Positions 45,724-55,079 of a stretch of DNA of 64,000 bases are shown one piece after another (the first letter of the stretch is position 1; the number at the start of each line of letters is the position of its first letter). Source of the stretch: Paenibacillus sp. FSL W8-0186. Its GTDB lineage: Bacteria > Bacillota > Bacilli > Paenibacillales > Paenibacillaceae. The stretch covers positions 682,001 through 746,000 of the forward strand of contig NZ_CP150207.1 of the NCBI RefSeq assembly GCF_037969765.1. Reading direction: 5' to 3'. Both the position numbers and the translations under genes were made by a program. Under the pieces are notes generated by a model that saw only the letters and a program-made list of their open reading frames with translations, was not told the DNA's origin and made no database searches.

Positions 45724-47025
45724 ATGAGCCGACACCGCACACGGGCAACAGTACTGTCGTCACTCTTGATGGGCCTTGGCCAAATCTATAACAAACAATA
45801 TATGAAGGGCGCGCTAATGATGGCGTTCGAAGCTGCGTCCGTCATGTATTTTATCCTTAACCTGGGATATGCGTTTTGGGGAATCATCACTCTGGGCGAA
45901 ACGCCGCGAACCGCTGCGAATATGCAGCCCGGGCAATATGATCACTCCATCTTTATTCTGATTCAAAGCTTGATTACGCTTCTGTATCTCATCGTATTCC
46001 TCGTCGTATATTACTTCAACATTCGGGACGCGAGAAAGATAGGCGCGCAGCGCGATGAAGGCAGACCGGTTCATAACTTCCGGCAATCGGTCCGTTATGT
46101 TCTCGACTATAAATTTGCGCAGGCGTTCCTGAGTATTCCCGCGATGGGTATACTGTTCTTCACGATCATGCCGATTATCTTCATGGTCATGATCGCCTTT
46201 ACGAACTATTCCGCGCCAAACCACATACCGCCAGGGAAGCTGGTCGATTGGGTAGGCTTCGAAACGTTCAAAAACCTGCTTGCTCTCAAAACCTGGAGTC
46301 ATACCTTTTACGGCGTGCTGACCTGGACGATCATCTGGGCGATTTTATCCACGGTGACGACTTATTTCGGCGGCCTGCTTGTTGCACTCCTGATTAATCA
46401 GAAGGGCATTCGTTTCAAAGGCTTCTGGAGAACGATTCTGATCCTGCCGTACGCGATTCCGCAGTTGATTTCACTGTTGGTAATGAGAAACATGTTTAAT
46501 GGCGAGTTCGGCCCGATTAATCAGTATCTCGGTTATTTCGGCCTATCCGGATTGCCGTGGCTTACGGACCCGTTCTGGGCTAAGGTAACGGTGATCATTG
46601 TCAATATGTGGGTCGGTATTCCGGTATCGATGCTCTTGATCATGGGCGTGCTGACAACGATCCCTCGAGATATGTACGAAGCCGCCGAGGTGGATGGTGC
46701 GAGCGGTTATCAGAAATTCCGCATCATCACTTTGCCGATGATCCTGTTTACGACGGCTCCCACACTGATTGCGCAGTTTGCCGGAAACATCAATAACTTT
46801 AATATGATTTTCCTGCTAACGGGAGGAGATCCGGTCAAAGGGGACTACCAATATGCGGGTGCTACCGATTTGCTCGTTACCTGGCTCTATAAATTGACTT
46901 TGAACCAGAACAGATACAATATGGCTTCCGCAGTCGGCATTATCATATTCCTGATCATCGCCTCATTTTCGATCTATAACTATCGCAGAACGAAATCGTT
47001 TAAAGAGGAGGACATGATCCAATGA
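45724..47025 (+). CDS. malF: Maltodextrin ABC transporter permease MalF
   Basis: A 433-residue permease. The N-terminal extension (LLMGLGQIYNKQYMKGALMMAFEA) resembles a TM2-like hairpin seen in Bacillus MdxF. Six further helices form the MetI-like domain, with the EAA motif EAAEVDGASGYQKFRIITLPMI (near residue 319) that touches the ATPase. It overlaps malG by 4 bp (ATGA). GGAGAAGGAGGAGAA precedes the ATG. Confidence 0.92.
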   Translation: MSRHRTRATVLSSLLMGLGQIYNKQYMKGALMMAFEAASVMYFILNLGYAFWGIITLGETPRTAANMQPGQYDHSIFILIQSLITLLYLIVFLVVYYFNIRDARKIGAQRDEGRPVHNFRQSVRYVLDYKFAQAFLSIPAMGILFFTIMPIIFMVMIAFTNYSAPNHIPPGKLVDWVGFETFKNLLALKTWSHTFYGVLTWTIIWAILSTVTTYFGGLLVALLINQKGIRFKGFWRTILILPYAIPQLISLLVMRNMFNGEFGPINQYLGYFGLSGLPWLTDPFWAKVTVIIVNMWVGIPVSMLLIMGVLTTIPRDMYEAAEVDGASGYQKFRIITLPMILFTTAPTLIAQFAGNINNFNMIFLLTGGDPVKGDYQYAGATDLLVTWLYKLTLNQNRYNMASAVGIIIFLIIASFSIYNYRRTKSFKEEDMIQ

Positions 47026-47867
47026 GCAGGCGAAAAATAGGTAATTACATACGATTGACGGCTAGTTATATCACGCTGGCGATCCTGGCCATCTGCGCCA
47101 TTTATCCCGCCCTCTGGATCGTGTTCGGCTCGCTGCGTCCAGGGACATCGCTCTACAGCAAGACCTTGCTGCCAGAGACCCTTACTCTTAAGCATTATGT
47201 TGAGTTATTCAACTCCAGGACGATTCTGTTCCCGCAATGGTACATGAATACGCTGAAAGTGTCCGTATTCTCCATGCTGCTCGGCGTAACGCTGACACTG
47301 CTAACGAGCTATGCCGTGTCGCGCTTTCGCTTTAAAGGGCGGCAAAATGCGTTATCCGTTATTTTGGTACTCGGGATGTTCCCGGGCTTTATGAGCATGA
47401 TTGCCATCTTTCTGCTGCTGAAGGAAATGCAGCTGCTCGATACGCATCTGGCTCTGATCCTGGTATATGCGGCAGGGGCTCCGCTAGGGATGACGCTGAT
47501 TGCCAAGGGCTTCTTCGACACCATTCCGCGTTCGCTCGATGAGGCGGCCCGGATTGATGGTGCAAGCAACTTCCGGATATTTACATCGATTATTCTGCCG
47601 CTTTCCAAGCCGATTTTGACCTATATGGCCTTGCTGCAGTTTGTCGGTCCATGGGTGGACTTTATTTTTGCCAGACTGATATTGCGGAGCAAGGATAAAT
47701 GGACGGTCGCCGTCGGGATGTGGGATATGGTTCAGGCCAATCAGAACTCGAACTTTACGATGTTCGCTGCCGGAGCGGTACTCATTGCCGTGCCGATTAC
47801 GATTCTGTTCATGTTCATGCAGCGGCTGCTTGTGGACGGACTTACTTCAGGGGCCAGCAAAGGCTGA
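47022..47867 (+). CDS. malG: Maltodextrin ABC transporter permease MalG
   Basis: A 281-residue permease with six helices and the EAA loop DEAARIDGASNFRIFTSIILPL (near residue 172). It is translationally coupled to malF. No ATP-binding gene follows: the likely energiser is a shared MsmX-type ATPase encoded elsewhere, as known for Bacillus maltodextrin importers. A terminator follows within 80 bp. Confidence 0.92.
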   Translation: MSRRKIGNYIRLTASYITLAILAICAIYPALWIVFGSLRPGTSLYSKTLLPETLTLKHYVELFNSRTILFPQWYMNTLKVSVFSMLLGVTLTLLTSYAVSRFRFKGRQNALSVILVLGMFPGFMSMIAIFLLLKEMQLLDTHLALILVYAAGAPLGMTLIAKGFFDTIPRSLDEAARIDGASNFRIFTSIILPLSKPILTYMALLQFVGPWVDFIFARLILRSKDKWTVAVGMWDMVQANQNSNFTMFAAGAVLIAVPITILFMFMQRLLVDGLTSGASKG

Positions 47868-47905
47868 TGCTGCCGTTAGGGTTCGAATAGCATATATATC
47901 AGACA

Positions 47906-47946
47906 GAAGGTATAGACTCGTTTATTTGGAGACTATACCTTTTTTG
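47906..47946 (+). terminator. Rho-independent terminator of malEFG
   Basis: AAGGTATAG-ACTC and GAGA-CTATACCTT are paired arms followed by TTTTTT. Confidence 0.85.
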
Positions 47947-48007
47947 AGAATCCGACAATGGATATGAGTATTTCGAATTGTGTTCTTTATGAAAGGGTGA
48001 CAACATC

Positions 48008-50077
48008 ATGAAACGTGGGGGCCGGATTCAGCTTGAGTCGGTAGGCGTGAAAATATTTATCGTTGTATTTGCTGCAGTTGTGACTGTATCCGCCGTGCTT
48101 GGCATCAGTTCTTATCTAATGTCAAAACAGATTATTCGGGGGCAAGTAGGACTCGCGTCGTCGCAAGCGGTCGAGCAGGCAGCGGACAAGCTGGACTTTT
48201 TATTTGCGGAGTATGAAGCGATCTCGCGGCAGCTTGCCGTCGACCAAGTGCTGCGGACGGATTTGGAGACCGTCACCAACCAGAATGTTGACATCGTCAG
48301 GAAGACCGAGGCGGAGACGCGGATTCGCAATAAGCTGGACGCCATGCGGGGATCGGACGAACGCCTGGTAGGCATCAGGCTGATTTCGCCGGGTGATTTC
48401 TCGAATACATATGCCAGCTCAGGCGCTAGTCCACCGAGCAACGAGGATGCGGTGCAGACAAAGATTAAGGCGATACAGGATGCGCAAGGAAAGCCGCTAT
48501 GGATTCCTGGACAGAAACGAGGCTTCTTCGAGACTTTCGCGAAGCCGTCGGTGACGATGGGGAGGGTGCTGCAAAACTTGAAGCACCCGGAGGCGGAATA
48601 CATACTGCTGATTGAAATTAAAGATGAGGCATTGAGGCATACCCTTTCCAATTTAAAAATGGGCCGTTCCGGCGAGGTCCGCATTCTGACCGCCGATAAC
48701 GTTATCGTTCATGCAGCAGATCCGGAGCTCATCGAGACAACATCCGATGTCGGCCTGGATGAACGGCAGCTGCAGATCGGGGAGGCCTCCTTTACGATGG
48801 AGGATGCTAACGGAGTTAAGCAGCTGGTTGTGTACAGGCAGCTCCAATCCGTGGATTGGCGTATTGTCGGGTACGCCCCAGAAAGCGACTTTCTTAGTGC
48901 AGCGGACAAGCTGATCTGGGTGACGGTGTTTGTTTTATGCTTCGCCGTGCTGGTCGCTTTGGCTATCGGGTATTATTTGTTCCGGATGGTCGGCAAGCCG
49001 CTCATGAAGCTGTGCCGTTTAATGGAGGAAGGGGAGCGGGGCAACCTGCGGGTACGGACGAACTTTAAGAGCCGGGACGAAATCGGTCAGCTGGGACAGA
49101 GCTTCAATAGGATGCTGGAGCAAATTTCACTGCTGGTCGTACGGACGAATACGTCTGCGGAAGAGCTTTTGATCAATGCGGAACACTTGGCAAAGGCTTC
49201 AAGGGATACATCCCAATTTGCCGGAGAAATCGCTTCGGCTACGGGAGAGATCGCTGCCGGTGCGGCGAATTTGGCGGTGGAGGCCGAGAAGGGTGTGGAT
49301 ATTGCTGGCGAAATCGGGCAGCAGATGGATTACGTCATGAGCCTGAACGCGTCCATGGATGCATCCGCCGGAAGAGTCAGTGAAGTCAGCCGGAAGGGTC
49401 GGGAATATATGGACAATCTCGTCGAGAAGACGGAATCGGTCACCCGAATGACCGGGCTGATCGAAGAGAATTCTGCGAAGCTGAGCCAGAGCACCCATTC
49501 GATCCGGAGCATACTTGCGCCGATGGTGGAAATGACGAAGCAGACAAATATTCTCTCCCTGAACGCATCCATTGAAGCTTCCAGAGCTGGTACGGCAGGC
49601 AAGGGCTTCGTGGTCATCGCCGAGGAAATCCGCAAGCTGTCGGCGGAGTCTAATGAAGCCATTCAGACCGTGTCGGCTATGACGGAGGAAATTCAGACGG
49701 CAATTGAGAATACGGTCAACGTCTTGATGCAGGTGACTCCCATGTTTGGGGAGCAGCTGCTGTCGGTGAAAGAAGCCTCGACGATTTTTCAGAATGTTGT
49801 GCAGGAAATGGAGCGGTTCGTGACCGATATCCAGAGCTCTTCAGCCTCCGTGCATGAGCTAAGGTCATCTCAGCAGGTGCTGTCCGAATTCATTGCCAGC
49901 GTAAGCTCTGTCGTTCAGCAAACGACGGCATCTACGGAGGAGGTCGCCTCCATGTCTTCGGAGCAGTTCAAAATTAGCGAGGAACTCGTCGAGCTGGCCA
50001 ATCGGTTGGAAGGGCTATCGGAAACGCTGAAGCAATCGCTGAGTTCTTTTCAGATTGATTCTGATGGAGCGGTCTAA
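48008..50077 (+). CDS. Methyl-accepting chemotaxis protein
   Basis: A 689-residue chemoreceptor. A first helix (KIFIVVFAAVVTVSAVLGISSYL), an extracellular dCache-like sensor of ~260 residues (with WRIVGYAPESDF near its end), a second helix (~residues 302-325), a HAMP domain and a long cytoplasmic coiled coil whose hairpin tip QTNILSLNASIEASRAG binds CheW/CheA. Its place after malEFG suggests sensing of maltodextrin or a sugar-loaded MalE, but a terminator separates it from malG, so this is only a positional hint. AAAGGGTGAC precedes the ATG. Confidence 0.9.
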   Translation: MKRGGRIQLESVGVKIFIVVFAAVVTVSAVLGISSYLMSKQIIRGQVGLASSQAVEQAADKLDFLFAEYEAISRQLAVDQVLRTDLETVTNQNVDIVRKTEAETRIRNKLDAMRGSDERLVGIRLISPGDFSNTYASSGASPPSNEDAVQTKIKAIQDAQGKPLWIPGQKRGFFETFAKPSVTMGRVLQNLKHPEAEYILLIEIKDEALRHTLSNLKMGRSGEVRILTADNVIVHAADPELIETTSDVGLDERQLQIGEASFTMEDANGVKQLVVYRQLQSVDWRIVGYAPESDFLSAADKLIWVTVFVLCFAVLVALAIGYYLFRMVGKPLMKLCRLMEEGERGNLRVRTNFKSRDEIGQLGQSFNRMLEQISLLVVRTNTSAEELLINAEHLAKASRDTSQFAGEIASATGEIAAGAANLAVEAEKGVDIAGEIGQQMDYVMSLNASMDASAGRVSEVSRKGREYMDNLVEKTESVTRMTGLIEENSAKLSQSTHSIRSILAPMVEMTKQTNILSLNASIEASRAGTAGKGFVVIAEEIRKLSAESNEAIQTVSAMTEEIQTAIENTVNVLMQVTPMFGEQLLSVKEASTIFQNVVQEMERFVTDIQSSSASVHELRSSQQVLSEFIASVSSVVQQTTASTEEVASMSSEQFKISEELVELANRLEGLSETLKQSLSSFQIDSDGAV

Positions 50078-50089
50078 TTATCGATTCAG

Positions 50090-50122
50090 GTCAGGCCATT
50101 CATTGCCTGGCCTTTTTGCTGC
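50090..50122 (+). terminator. Terminator after the chemoreceptor gene
   Basis: GGTCAGGC and GCCTGGCC pair around CATTCATT and are followed by TTTTT. The remaining spacer to 50502 contains AT-rich promoter-like DNA and no gene. Confidence 0.7.
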
Positions 50123-50502
50123 TTGGAATAAGCGAGTACGGGGCTGATGCTTTAAATAGGCTGCGCATATCATGATAGTGTCAGCCTCTTCCGGACTGGT
50201 TAAAACGTTGGAAAGGCATAGCTTCAATGAAATGGATACCATTCCCAATTATTTCTTGAATCGGACCAGTCCCTCCATGAGATATTAACCATGAATTGGT
50301 TCTGAAATATTCGCTTTACAGCAGAGGAAATAAGTGGGTTATATGGCTGTTCCACAAAGGGAATATGGGAGAAAATAGACGGTTATTTTATAATAAATTA
50401 ATCCTACCCATTTAGTCGAGTTTGTGATAATATTACGTCTGTAAATGAAACTTAATACTGACAACCAGTGGTCAAATATTAAGTGAAAAGGGGAGTTTAA
50501 CC

Positions 50503-51894
50503 ATGGAAACTTTGCAAATCATACTTAATATAGCGGTTATGCTCGTACTGCTTGGTCTTCTTTTCTGGATGCAGAAGAAACATATCTCTTTCACAAAACG
50601 GGTGTTCACCGGTCTGGGGCTGGGCATTCTGTTCGGTGTTGCGCTGCAGCTGCTCTTTCCATCCGGTTCCGCAGTCATCGGCAAATCGGCAGACTGGTTC
50701 AATATTGTTGGCCGCGGATATGTTGGTCTGCTGCAAATGGTCGTTATTCCGCTGATCATGGTATCGATCATTTCCGCCATTATGAAGCTGAAAGGGAAGC
50801 AGAATCTCGGCAAAATCAGCGGACTGATTATCGCCGTATTGCTGATCACGACGGCGATCGCCGCATCGGTCAGTATCGTTACTACACTCAGCTTCGATTT
50901 GAAGGCGCTGGAGATTCCGGCGGGAGACCGTGAAATCGAACAAGGCGCGAAGCTGGAGCAGCGTCTTGGGGATGTGGCGGACAAGACGATTCCACAGCAG
51001 ATTCTCGATTTCATTCCGAAGAATCCTTTTGCTGACATGACGGGAGCACGCAGTACTTCTACGCTTGCGGTCGTTATTTTCTCAGCGTTTATCGGCGTGG
51101 CGGTGTTGGGGCTGGACCGGAAGAAACCGGAGCAAGCGGAAATGTTCCGCAAGATGGTGGATGCAGTGTATGCCGTCGTCATGCGCATTGTTACGCTGGT
51201 GCTCAGGCTGACGCCTTACGGGATCCTTGCACTTATTACGAATACAGTAGCTACGACGAATCCACAGGAGATCCTGAAGCTGATCAAATTCGTCGGAGCA
51301 TCCTATGTGGCTCTGATCGTTATGTTCATCATTCATCTTATCCTGCTCGCTATCTTCGGATACAATCCGGTGCAATATGTTAGAAAAGTACTGCCAACGC
51401 TCGTGTTCGCCTTCACTTCGCGTTCGAGCGCGGCGACGATTCCTTTGAACGTCGAGACGCAAACGAAGCGGCTGGGCGTGCCTGACGGCATTGCCAACCT
51501 GTCGGCTTCCTTCGGGGCGACGATTGGCCAGAACGGCTGCGCCGGCATTTATCCGGCCATGCTGGCCGTCATGATCGCACCAACGGTTGGCATTAATCCT
51601 ATGAGCTGGGATTTCATTCTGACGCTGATCCTTGTCGTTATGATCAGTTCCTTCGGTGTAGCTGGCGTTGGCGGTGGAGCGACCTTTGCATCCTTGATCG
51701 TCCTGTCGACGATGAACCTGCCGGTGGCTCTGGCTGGGCTTCTGATCTCCGTCGAGCCGCTGATCGACATGGGACGCACGGCGCTGAACGTGAATGACTC
51801 CATTACAGCCGGCGTCATCACCGGTAAAGTGCTTGGCGAGAACGATCTGGAGGCCTTCAAACGCAATGTCGATCTTGATGTTGCCCAGGCATAA
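50503..51894 (+). CDS. tcyP: L-cystine/dicarboxylate symporter, TcyP-like
   Basis: A 463-residue member of the dicarboxylate/amino acid:cation symporter family (DAACS), equal in length to B. subtilis TcyP. It has eight or more hydrophobic segments, the HP1 serine motif FTSRSSAATIPLNVE, SFGATIGQNGCAGIYPA and the HP2 region SSFGVAGVGGGATFASL. The NGCAG and GVGGGAT variants match cystine transporters better than GltP or DctA. GAAAAGGGGAG precedes ATG 50503. A terminator follows. Confidence 0.87.
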   Translation: METLQIILNIAVMLVLLGLLFWMQKKHISFTKRVFTGLGLGILFGVALQLLFPSGSAVIGKSADWFNIVGRGYVGLLQMVVIPLIMVSIISAIMKLKGKQNLGKISGLIIAVLLITTAIAASVSIVTTLSFDLKALEIPAGDREIEQGAKLEQRLGDVADKTIPQQILDFIPKNPFADMTGARSTSTLAVVIFSAFIGVAVLGLDRKKPEQAEMFRKMVDAVYAVVMRIVTLVLRLTPYGILALITNTVATTNPQEILKLIKFVGASYVALIVMFIIHLILLAIFGYNPVQYVRKVLPTLVFAFTSRSSAATIPLNVETQTKRLGVPDGIANLSASFGATIGQNGCAGIYPAMLAVMIAPTVGINPMSWDFILTLILVVMISSFGVAGVGGGATFASLIVLSTMNLPVALAGLLISVEPLIDMGRTALNVNDSITAGVITGKVLGENDLEAFKRNVDLDVAQA

Positions 51895-51928
51895 GGCTTA
51901 CTGGATAAGAACAATTGAATTTAGATAA

Positions 51929-51966
51929 GACAGCCTGGGGATAATCTTCTCAGGCTGTTTTTTTAT
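51929..51966 (+). terminator. Rho-independent terminator
   Basis: ACAGCCTG and CAGGCTGT arms followed by TTTTTTT close the tcyP transcript. 51967-52164 shows only promoter-like AT-rich DNA. Confidence 0.85.
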
Positions 51967-52164
51967 GAACAAGCCAGAGAGAAACAGGAAGAAATTAACT
52001 GTGAAATCGGCTTGATTTTGGTATTCTTGAAAATAAGGGTAAATGGAGAGAACGTTATCTTATTGCTTGCTAAGTATTTGCACAATAGGGTTTTAATTCT
52101 TGATACTTTTTGCCTGGAACGCCGTATATAATATTATCATTGCGGAAAGGTGGTGTATCGGTAG

Positions 52165-52599
52165 ATGCATACATGGGTTATTTGGCTGATTGCCGCCGGA
52201 ATATTGTTAGTGCTTGAAATGATGACCTTGACCTTTTATCTCCTTTGGATAAGTGTCGGGGCGGGGGCGGCTGCTTTGGTTGCCTGGATTGCCCCGGATG
52301 CTTTCCTGCTCCAGGTCATCACAGGCTGCGTCATCGCTCTCGTGCTGACGGCATTTACGAAACCGCTGGCGAAGAGACTGCGGGCGTCCAAAGGTTATGA
52401 GGATGCCGGTACGGAACTTGTGGGAAAACAGGGAGTCGTGGTGGAAGCGATTGAACCGGGCCAGTATGGCATCGTAAAAATCGGTGGAGATACTTGGAGC
52501 GCCACATCTACACAGCAGATTGGCAAGGATGAGCTGGTACGGGTAATGAAACGTGGAAGCAGCATAATTGAAGTAGAACGATGGGAGGAATTCATTTAA
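52165..52599 (+). CDS. NfeD-like membrane protein
   Basis: A 144-residue NfeD1b-type protein. Hydrophobic helices fill residues ~3-75 and an OB-fold domain ends it (GTELVGKQGVVVEAIEPGQYGIVKIGGDTWSAT). These small proteins always accompany SPFH proteins and are thought to organise membrane microdomains. Its stop codon overlaps the next start by one base (TAATG), and the next gene's ribosome site lies inside it. Confidence 0.9.
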   Translation: MHTWVIWLIAAGILLVLEMMTLTFYLLWISVGAGAAALVAWIAPDAFLLQVITGCVIALVLTAFTKPLAKRLRASKGYEDAGTELVGKQGVVVEAIEPGQYGIVKIGGDTWSATSTQQIGKDELVRVMKRGSSIIEVERWEEFI

Positions 52600-53534
52600 T
52601 GGAATGGGCGATTATTGTCGTTATTGTCGTCGTCGTATTTGTCTTTATTTCACTTACTGTCAAAATCGTGCCTCAACAGCGCGTCGGAGTCGTGGAGCGG
52701 CTCGGTAGATTCCACCGCTTGCTGACGCCGGGTCTCAACATTCTGATCCCTGTCATCGACCATGTTCGGATCTATCACGACCTGCGGATCCAACAGGCCA
52801 ACGTGCCTCCGCAAACCGTGATTACGAAGGACAACGTACAGGTTCAAATCGATACGATCATTTTCTATCAGGTCGTCGGACCGGAGCAAGCGACGTACGG
52901 CATTTCTGATTATGTATACGGCGTTCGCAACATCACGACGGCAACGATGCGTCAAATCATCGGTAAGATGGAGCTCGACGAGACGCTGTCTGGACGGGAG
53001 AAGATCTCTTCGGATATCCGGATTGCCCTTGACGAAGCAACCGAGAAGTGGGGCGTGCGCATCGAACGCGTAGAGGTTATTGACATTAAGCCTCCGCTGG
53101 ATATCCAGGATGCGATGGATAAGCAAATGAAGGCCGAGCGGAACAAGCGTGCGATCGTTCTCGAGGCGGAAGCGGCGAAGCAAGACATGATTCTTCGCGC
53201 TGAAGGGGATAAGCAGAGTAAAATCCTCAAAGCCGAGGGTGACAAAGAAGCGCGTATCCGTGAAGCGGAAGGTTTCCGTCAAGCTCAAGAGCTGGAAGCG
53301 CTCGGGGAAGCCAAGGCGATTGAAGCGGTTGCAGCAGCTGAGAAGTCTAGAATCCAGATGCTGCGTGAAGCTGGCCTGGATGAGCAGGTGCTTGCATACC
53401 GTTCCTTCGAGGCATTAACCGAAGTGTCCAAAGGACCTGCGAACAAAGTGTTCATTCCTTCGAATGCGATCGAAACGCTGGGCAGCATTGGCGCGATTGG
53501 CGAAATGTTCAAAAACAAAGAAGGCAAGAAATAA
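52599..53534 (+). CDS. SPFH/band 7 (QmcA/stomatin-like) protein
   Basis: A 311-residue membrane scaffold. An N-terminal helix (WAIIVVIVVVVFVFISLTV) is followed by the SPFH domain (VGVVERLGRFHRLLTPGLNILIPVIDHVRIYHDLR) and an Ala/Glu-rich coiled coil with repeated AEGDK segments. Such proteins form membrane rings and protect or sort membrane proteins. ATG 52599 is preferred to an in-frame ATG at 52581 because GGGAGG (52583-52588) serves it. Confidence 0.92.
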   Translation: MEWAIIVVIVVVVFVFISLTVKIVPQQRVGVVERLGRFHRLLTPGLNILIPVIDHVRIYHDLRIQQANVPPQTVITKDNVQVQIDTIIFYQVVGPEQATYGISDYVYGVRNITTATMRQIIGKMELDETLSGREKISSDIRIALDEATEKWGVRIERVEVIDIKPPLDIQDAMDKQMKAERNKRAIVLEAEAAKQDMILRAEGDKQSKILKAEGDKEARIREAEGFRQAQELEALGEAKAIEAVAAAEKSRIQMLREAGLDEQVLAYRSFEALTEVSKGPANKVFIPSNAIETLGSIGAIGEMFKNKEGKK

Positions 53535-53554
53535 TCGTTGCCTAAATTATAAGA

Positions 53555-53608
53555 GAAGGGGCTGCCCAGAAGTCATCATAGACGACGGAGGGGCGCCCCT
53601 TTTTTTTA
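53555..53608 (+). terminator. Rho-independent terminator of nfeD-SPFH
   Basis: AAGGGGCTGCCC and GGGGCGCCCCTT pair around a long loop, followed by eight T residues. Confidence 0.75.
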
Positions 53609-53698
53609 GAGAGCTGTGCGTTTCACTGGAATCCATTTCTTCTTTGCCTGTATTCCGTTCTATAGCTTATCTTATATAAGCTTACGGACTCTAACGTT

Positions 53699-53757
53699 AA
53701 GCTTCCGAACATTAAGCTTCCGAACATTAAGCTGCCAAAGACTAAGCTGCCGCAAAC
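53699..53757 (+). repeat. 15-bp tandem array
   Basis: AAGCTTCC or AAGCTGCC starts at 53699, 53714, 53729 and 53744, a 15-bp period, and the last unit runs straight into the palindromic island at 53757. Confidence 0.8.
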
Positions 53758-53941
53758 TAAATGGAATTCATGTATCTAATTATGCTCTAAACGAATGTTT
53801 CAGGGAATTAGATGGATTTTATGCACTTAAAATCAAAAATCCGGCCTACGATGGACAGTTCCCTTCTTCTAACGACATGATATCCATTTAAATTTACTTT
53901 CCTTTCGTTGCCGCAGAATCTAACTACCATAAATCCATTTA
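53757..53941. repeat. Four-unit palindromic island, copy 4 (family II)
   Basis: Units at 53757-53781, 53808-53832, 53867-53891 and 53917-53941, two forward (CTAAATGGAATT-CATGTATCTAA) then two reversed. Centres are ~51, 58 and 50 bp apart. The unit is related to that at 26869-27056 and unrelated to family I, but the layout equals that of family I. Confidence 0.75.
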
Positions 53942-54007
53942 CAACGAGAAAATCCGCGATTCATGCTCGGCCGATTCAGCTCGGCGTAAATAGGTAGAGA
54001 GTGTTGG

Positions 54008-54829
54008 TCACATTAAGGGCAACCGGTCGTTCCGCAAATGAGCTCGTAACTTTTTTAAGAACATTAGATTAATATCAAATTGATAATCATCAGCAAGGAT
54101 AAGGACTAACCCTTCAACTACATGCAGTGCATTCGCATAGGCATGATATAAATCTTCTTTATCTAACCTCGAGGTCATTGAAGCATACTCACCATACGCC
54201 ATTTCGGAAAGATCAGCTTCTAAGTTTTTTGTAGCGTTAAGCCAGCGTTCCACGTTCTTTTCACGAATCCTGATTAATTGTAAAACGTACTTTTGAACAT
54301 ATGTCAGACATTCCAGCGAACGTGCAATTTCCCCTCTTTTTAAAACATTGATGCCCATGATCCATGCGTTCACAAAATTATTAAAAGCAAAATTGACATT
54401 TTCATTTGTCATTCTTTCTGGCCCGTCACCCTTTAGATCATCTAAACATGCTTTTAATTTGCCTGTTGTATCATAAATAAACATGGATTCTGTGTCAGGG
54501 AACACACCTGTCTCTTTAAATGTCTTAATAACTTCAATCTCAGATTCTGGCTGGAAATGAAACTCCCCTCTAATTAAATTGGAAAACACGACAACCTCAG
54601 TTCCAAATTCATTAAAAAAGAGCAAATCATAAGGGGCAATATCTTTCATCCAGTCTGAAGACTCAAACTGCCCCATCTCCGTATTTTTTAAATAGACATA
54701 AAACTCAACATCCGAGTATATGTCCCCTTCACCTTTTGTAAACGATCCATACATCATGCATGCAGAAATACGTGGATCAGTCTCACACTTTTTTTTAACT
54801 ACATTAATTAATTTTTCCTGGAATAGCAT
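54008..54829 (-). CDS. Lnu(B)-like nucleotidyltransferase
   Basis: A 273-residue protein. The nucleotidyltransferase site is ACMMYGSFTKGEGDIYSDVEF (Gly-Ser, then a pair of Asp). The segments FGTEVVVFSNLIRGEFHF and VLKRGEIARSLECL, and the overall length, resemble Lnu(B)-type lincosamide nucleotidyltransferases, which inactivate lincomycin by adenylylation. Resistance cannot be claimed from this resemblance alone. The DNA is distinctly AT-richer than both neighbours. ATG 54829 has GGGAGG 11 bp before it; TTG 54835 is an alternative start. Stand-alone gene. Confidence 0.7.
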   Translation of the reverse strand: MLFQEKLINVVKKKCETDPRISACMMYGSFTKGEGDIYSDVEFYVYLKNTEMGQFESSDWMKDIAPYDLLFFNEFGTEVVVFSNLIRGEFHFQPESEIEVIKTFKETGVFPDTESMFIYDTTGKLKACLDDLKGDGPERMTNENVNFAFNNFVNAWIMGINVLKRGEIARSLECLTYVQKYVLQLIRIREKNVERWLNATKNLEADLSEMAYGEYASMTSRLDKEDLYHAYANALHVVEGLVLILADDYQFDINLMFLKKLRAHLRNDRLPLM

Positions 54830-54978
54830 ATACAAAATAACCTCCCAATTTTTTAAATAATTAAAGGGAATTTTGCATATTTACTACGGGGCAACATGAG
54901 CAGCACATATCTAATGCTCCTTTCATTTACATCCCATTTTATCATATCAAACTTATGAATATGCCGACAATTAGGCGA

Positions 54979-55021
54979 GAAAAGAGGATATATGTTCATG
55001 TATTGAACATAATATCCTCTT
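54979..55021 (-). terminator. Terminator of the pspC-pspA transcript
   Basis: AAGAGGATAT...GTTCA and TGAAC...ATATCCTCTT are long inverted arms; on the minus strand they are followed by TTTTCTC. Confidence 0.65.
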
Positions 55022-55079
55022 GTTAGCTTAGCCTATTTAACTCAAAGGGACTATTTTGCTTGTAGATGCGATGGGGCGA

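Noticed and set aside
53555..54007. Short coding genes after the SPFH gene
   Set aside because: Small frames here coincide with the terminator, the 15-bp array and the palindromic island and have no ribosome sites.
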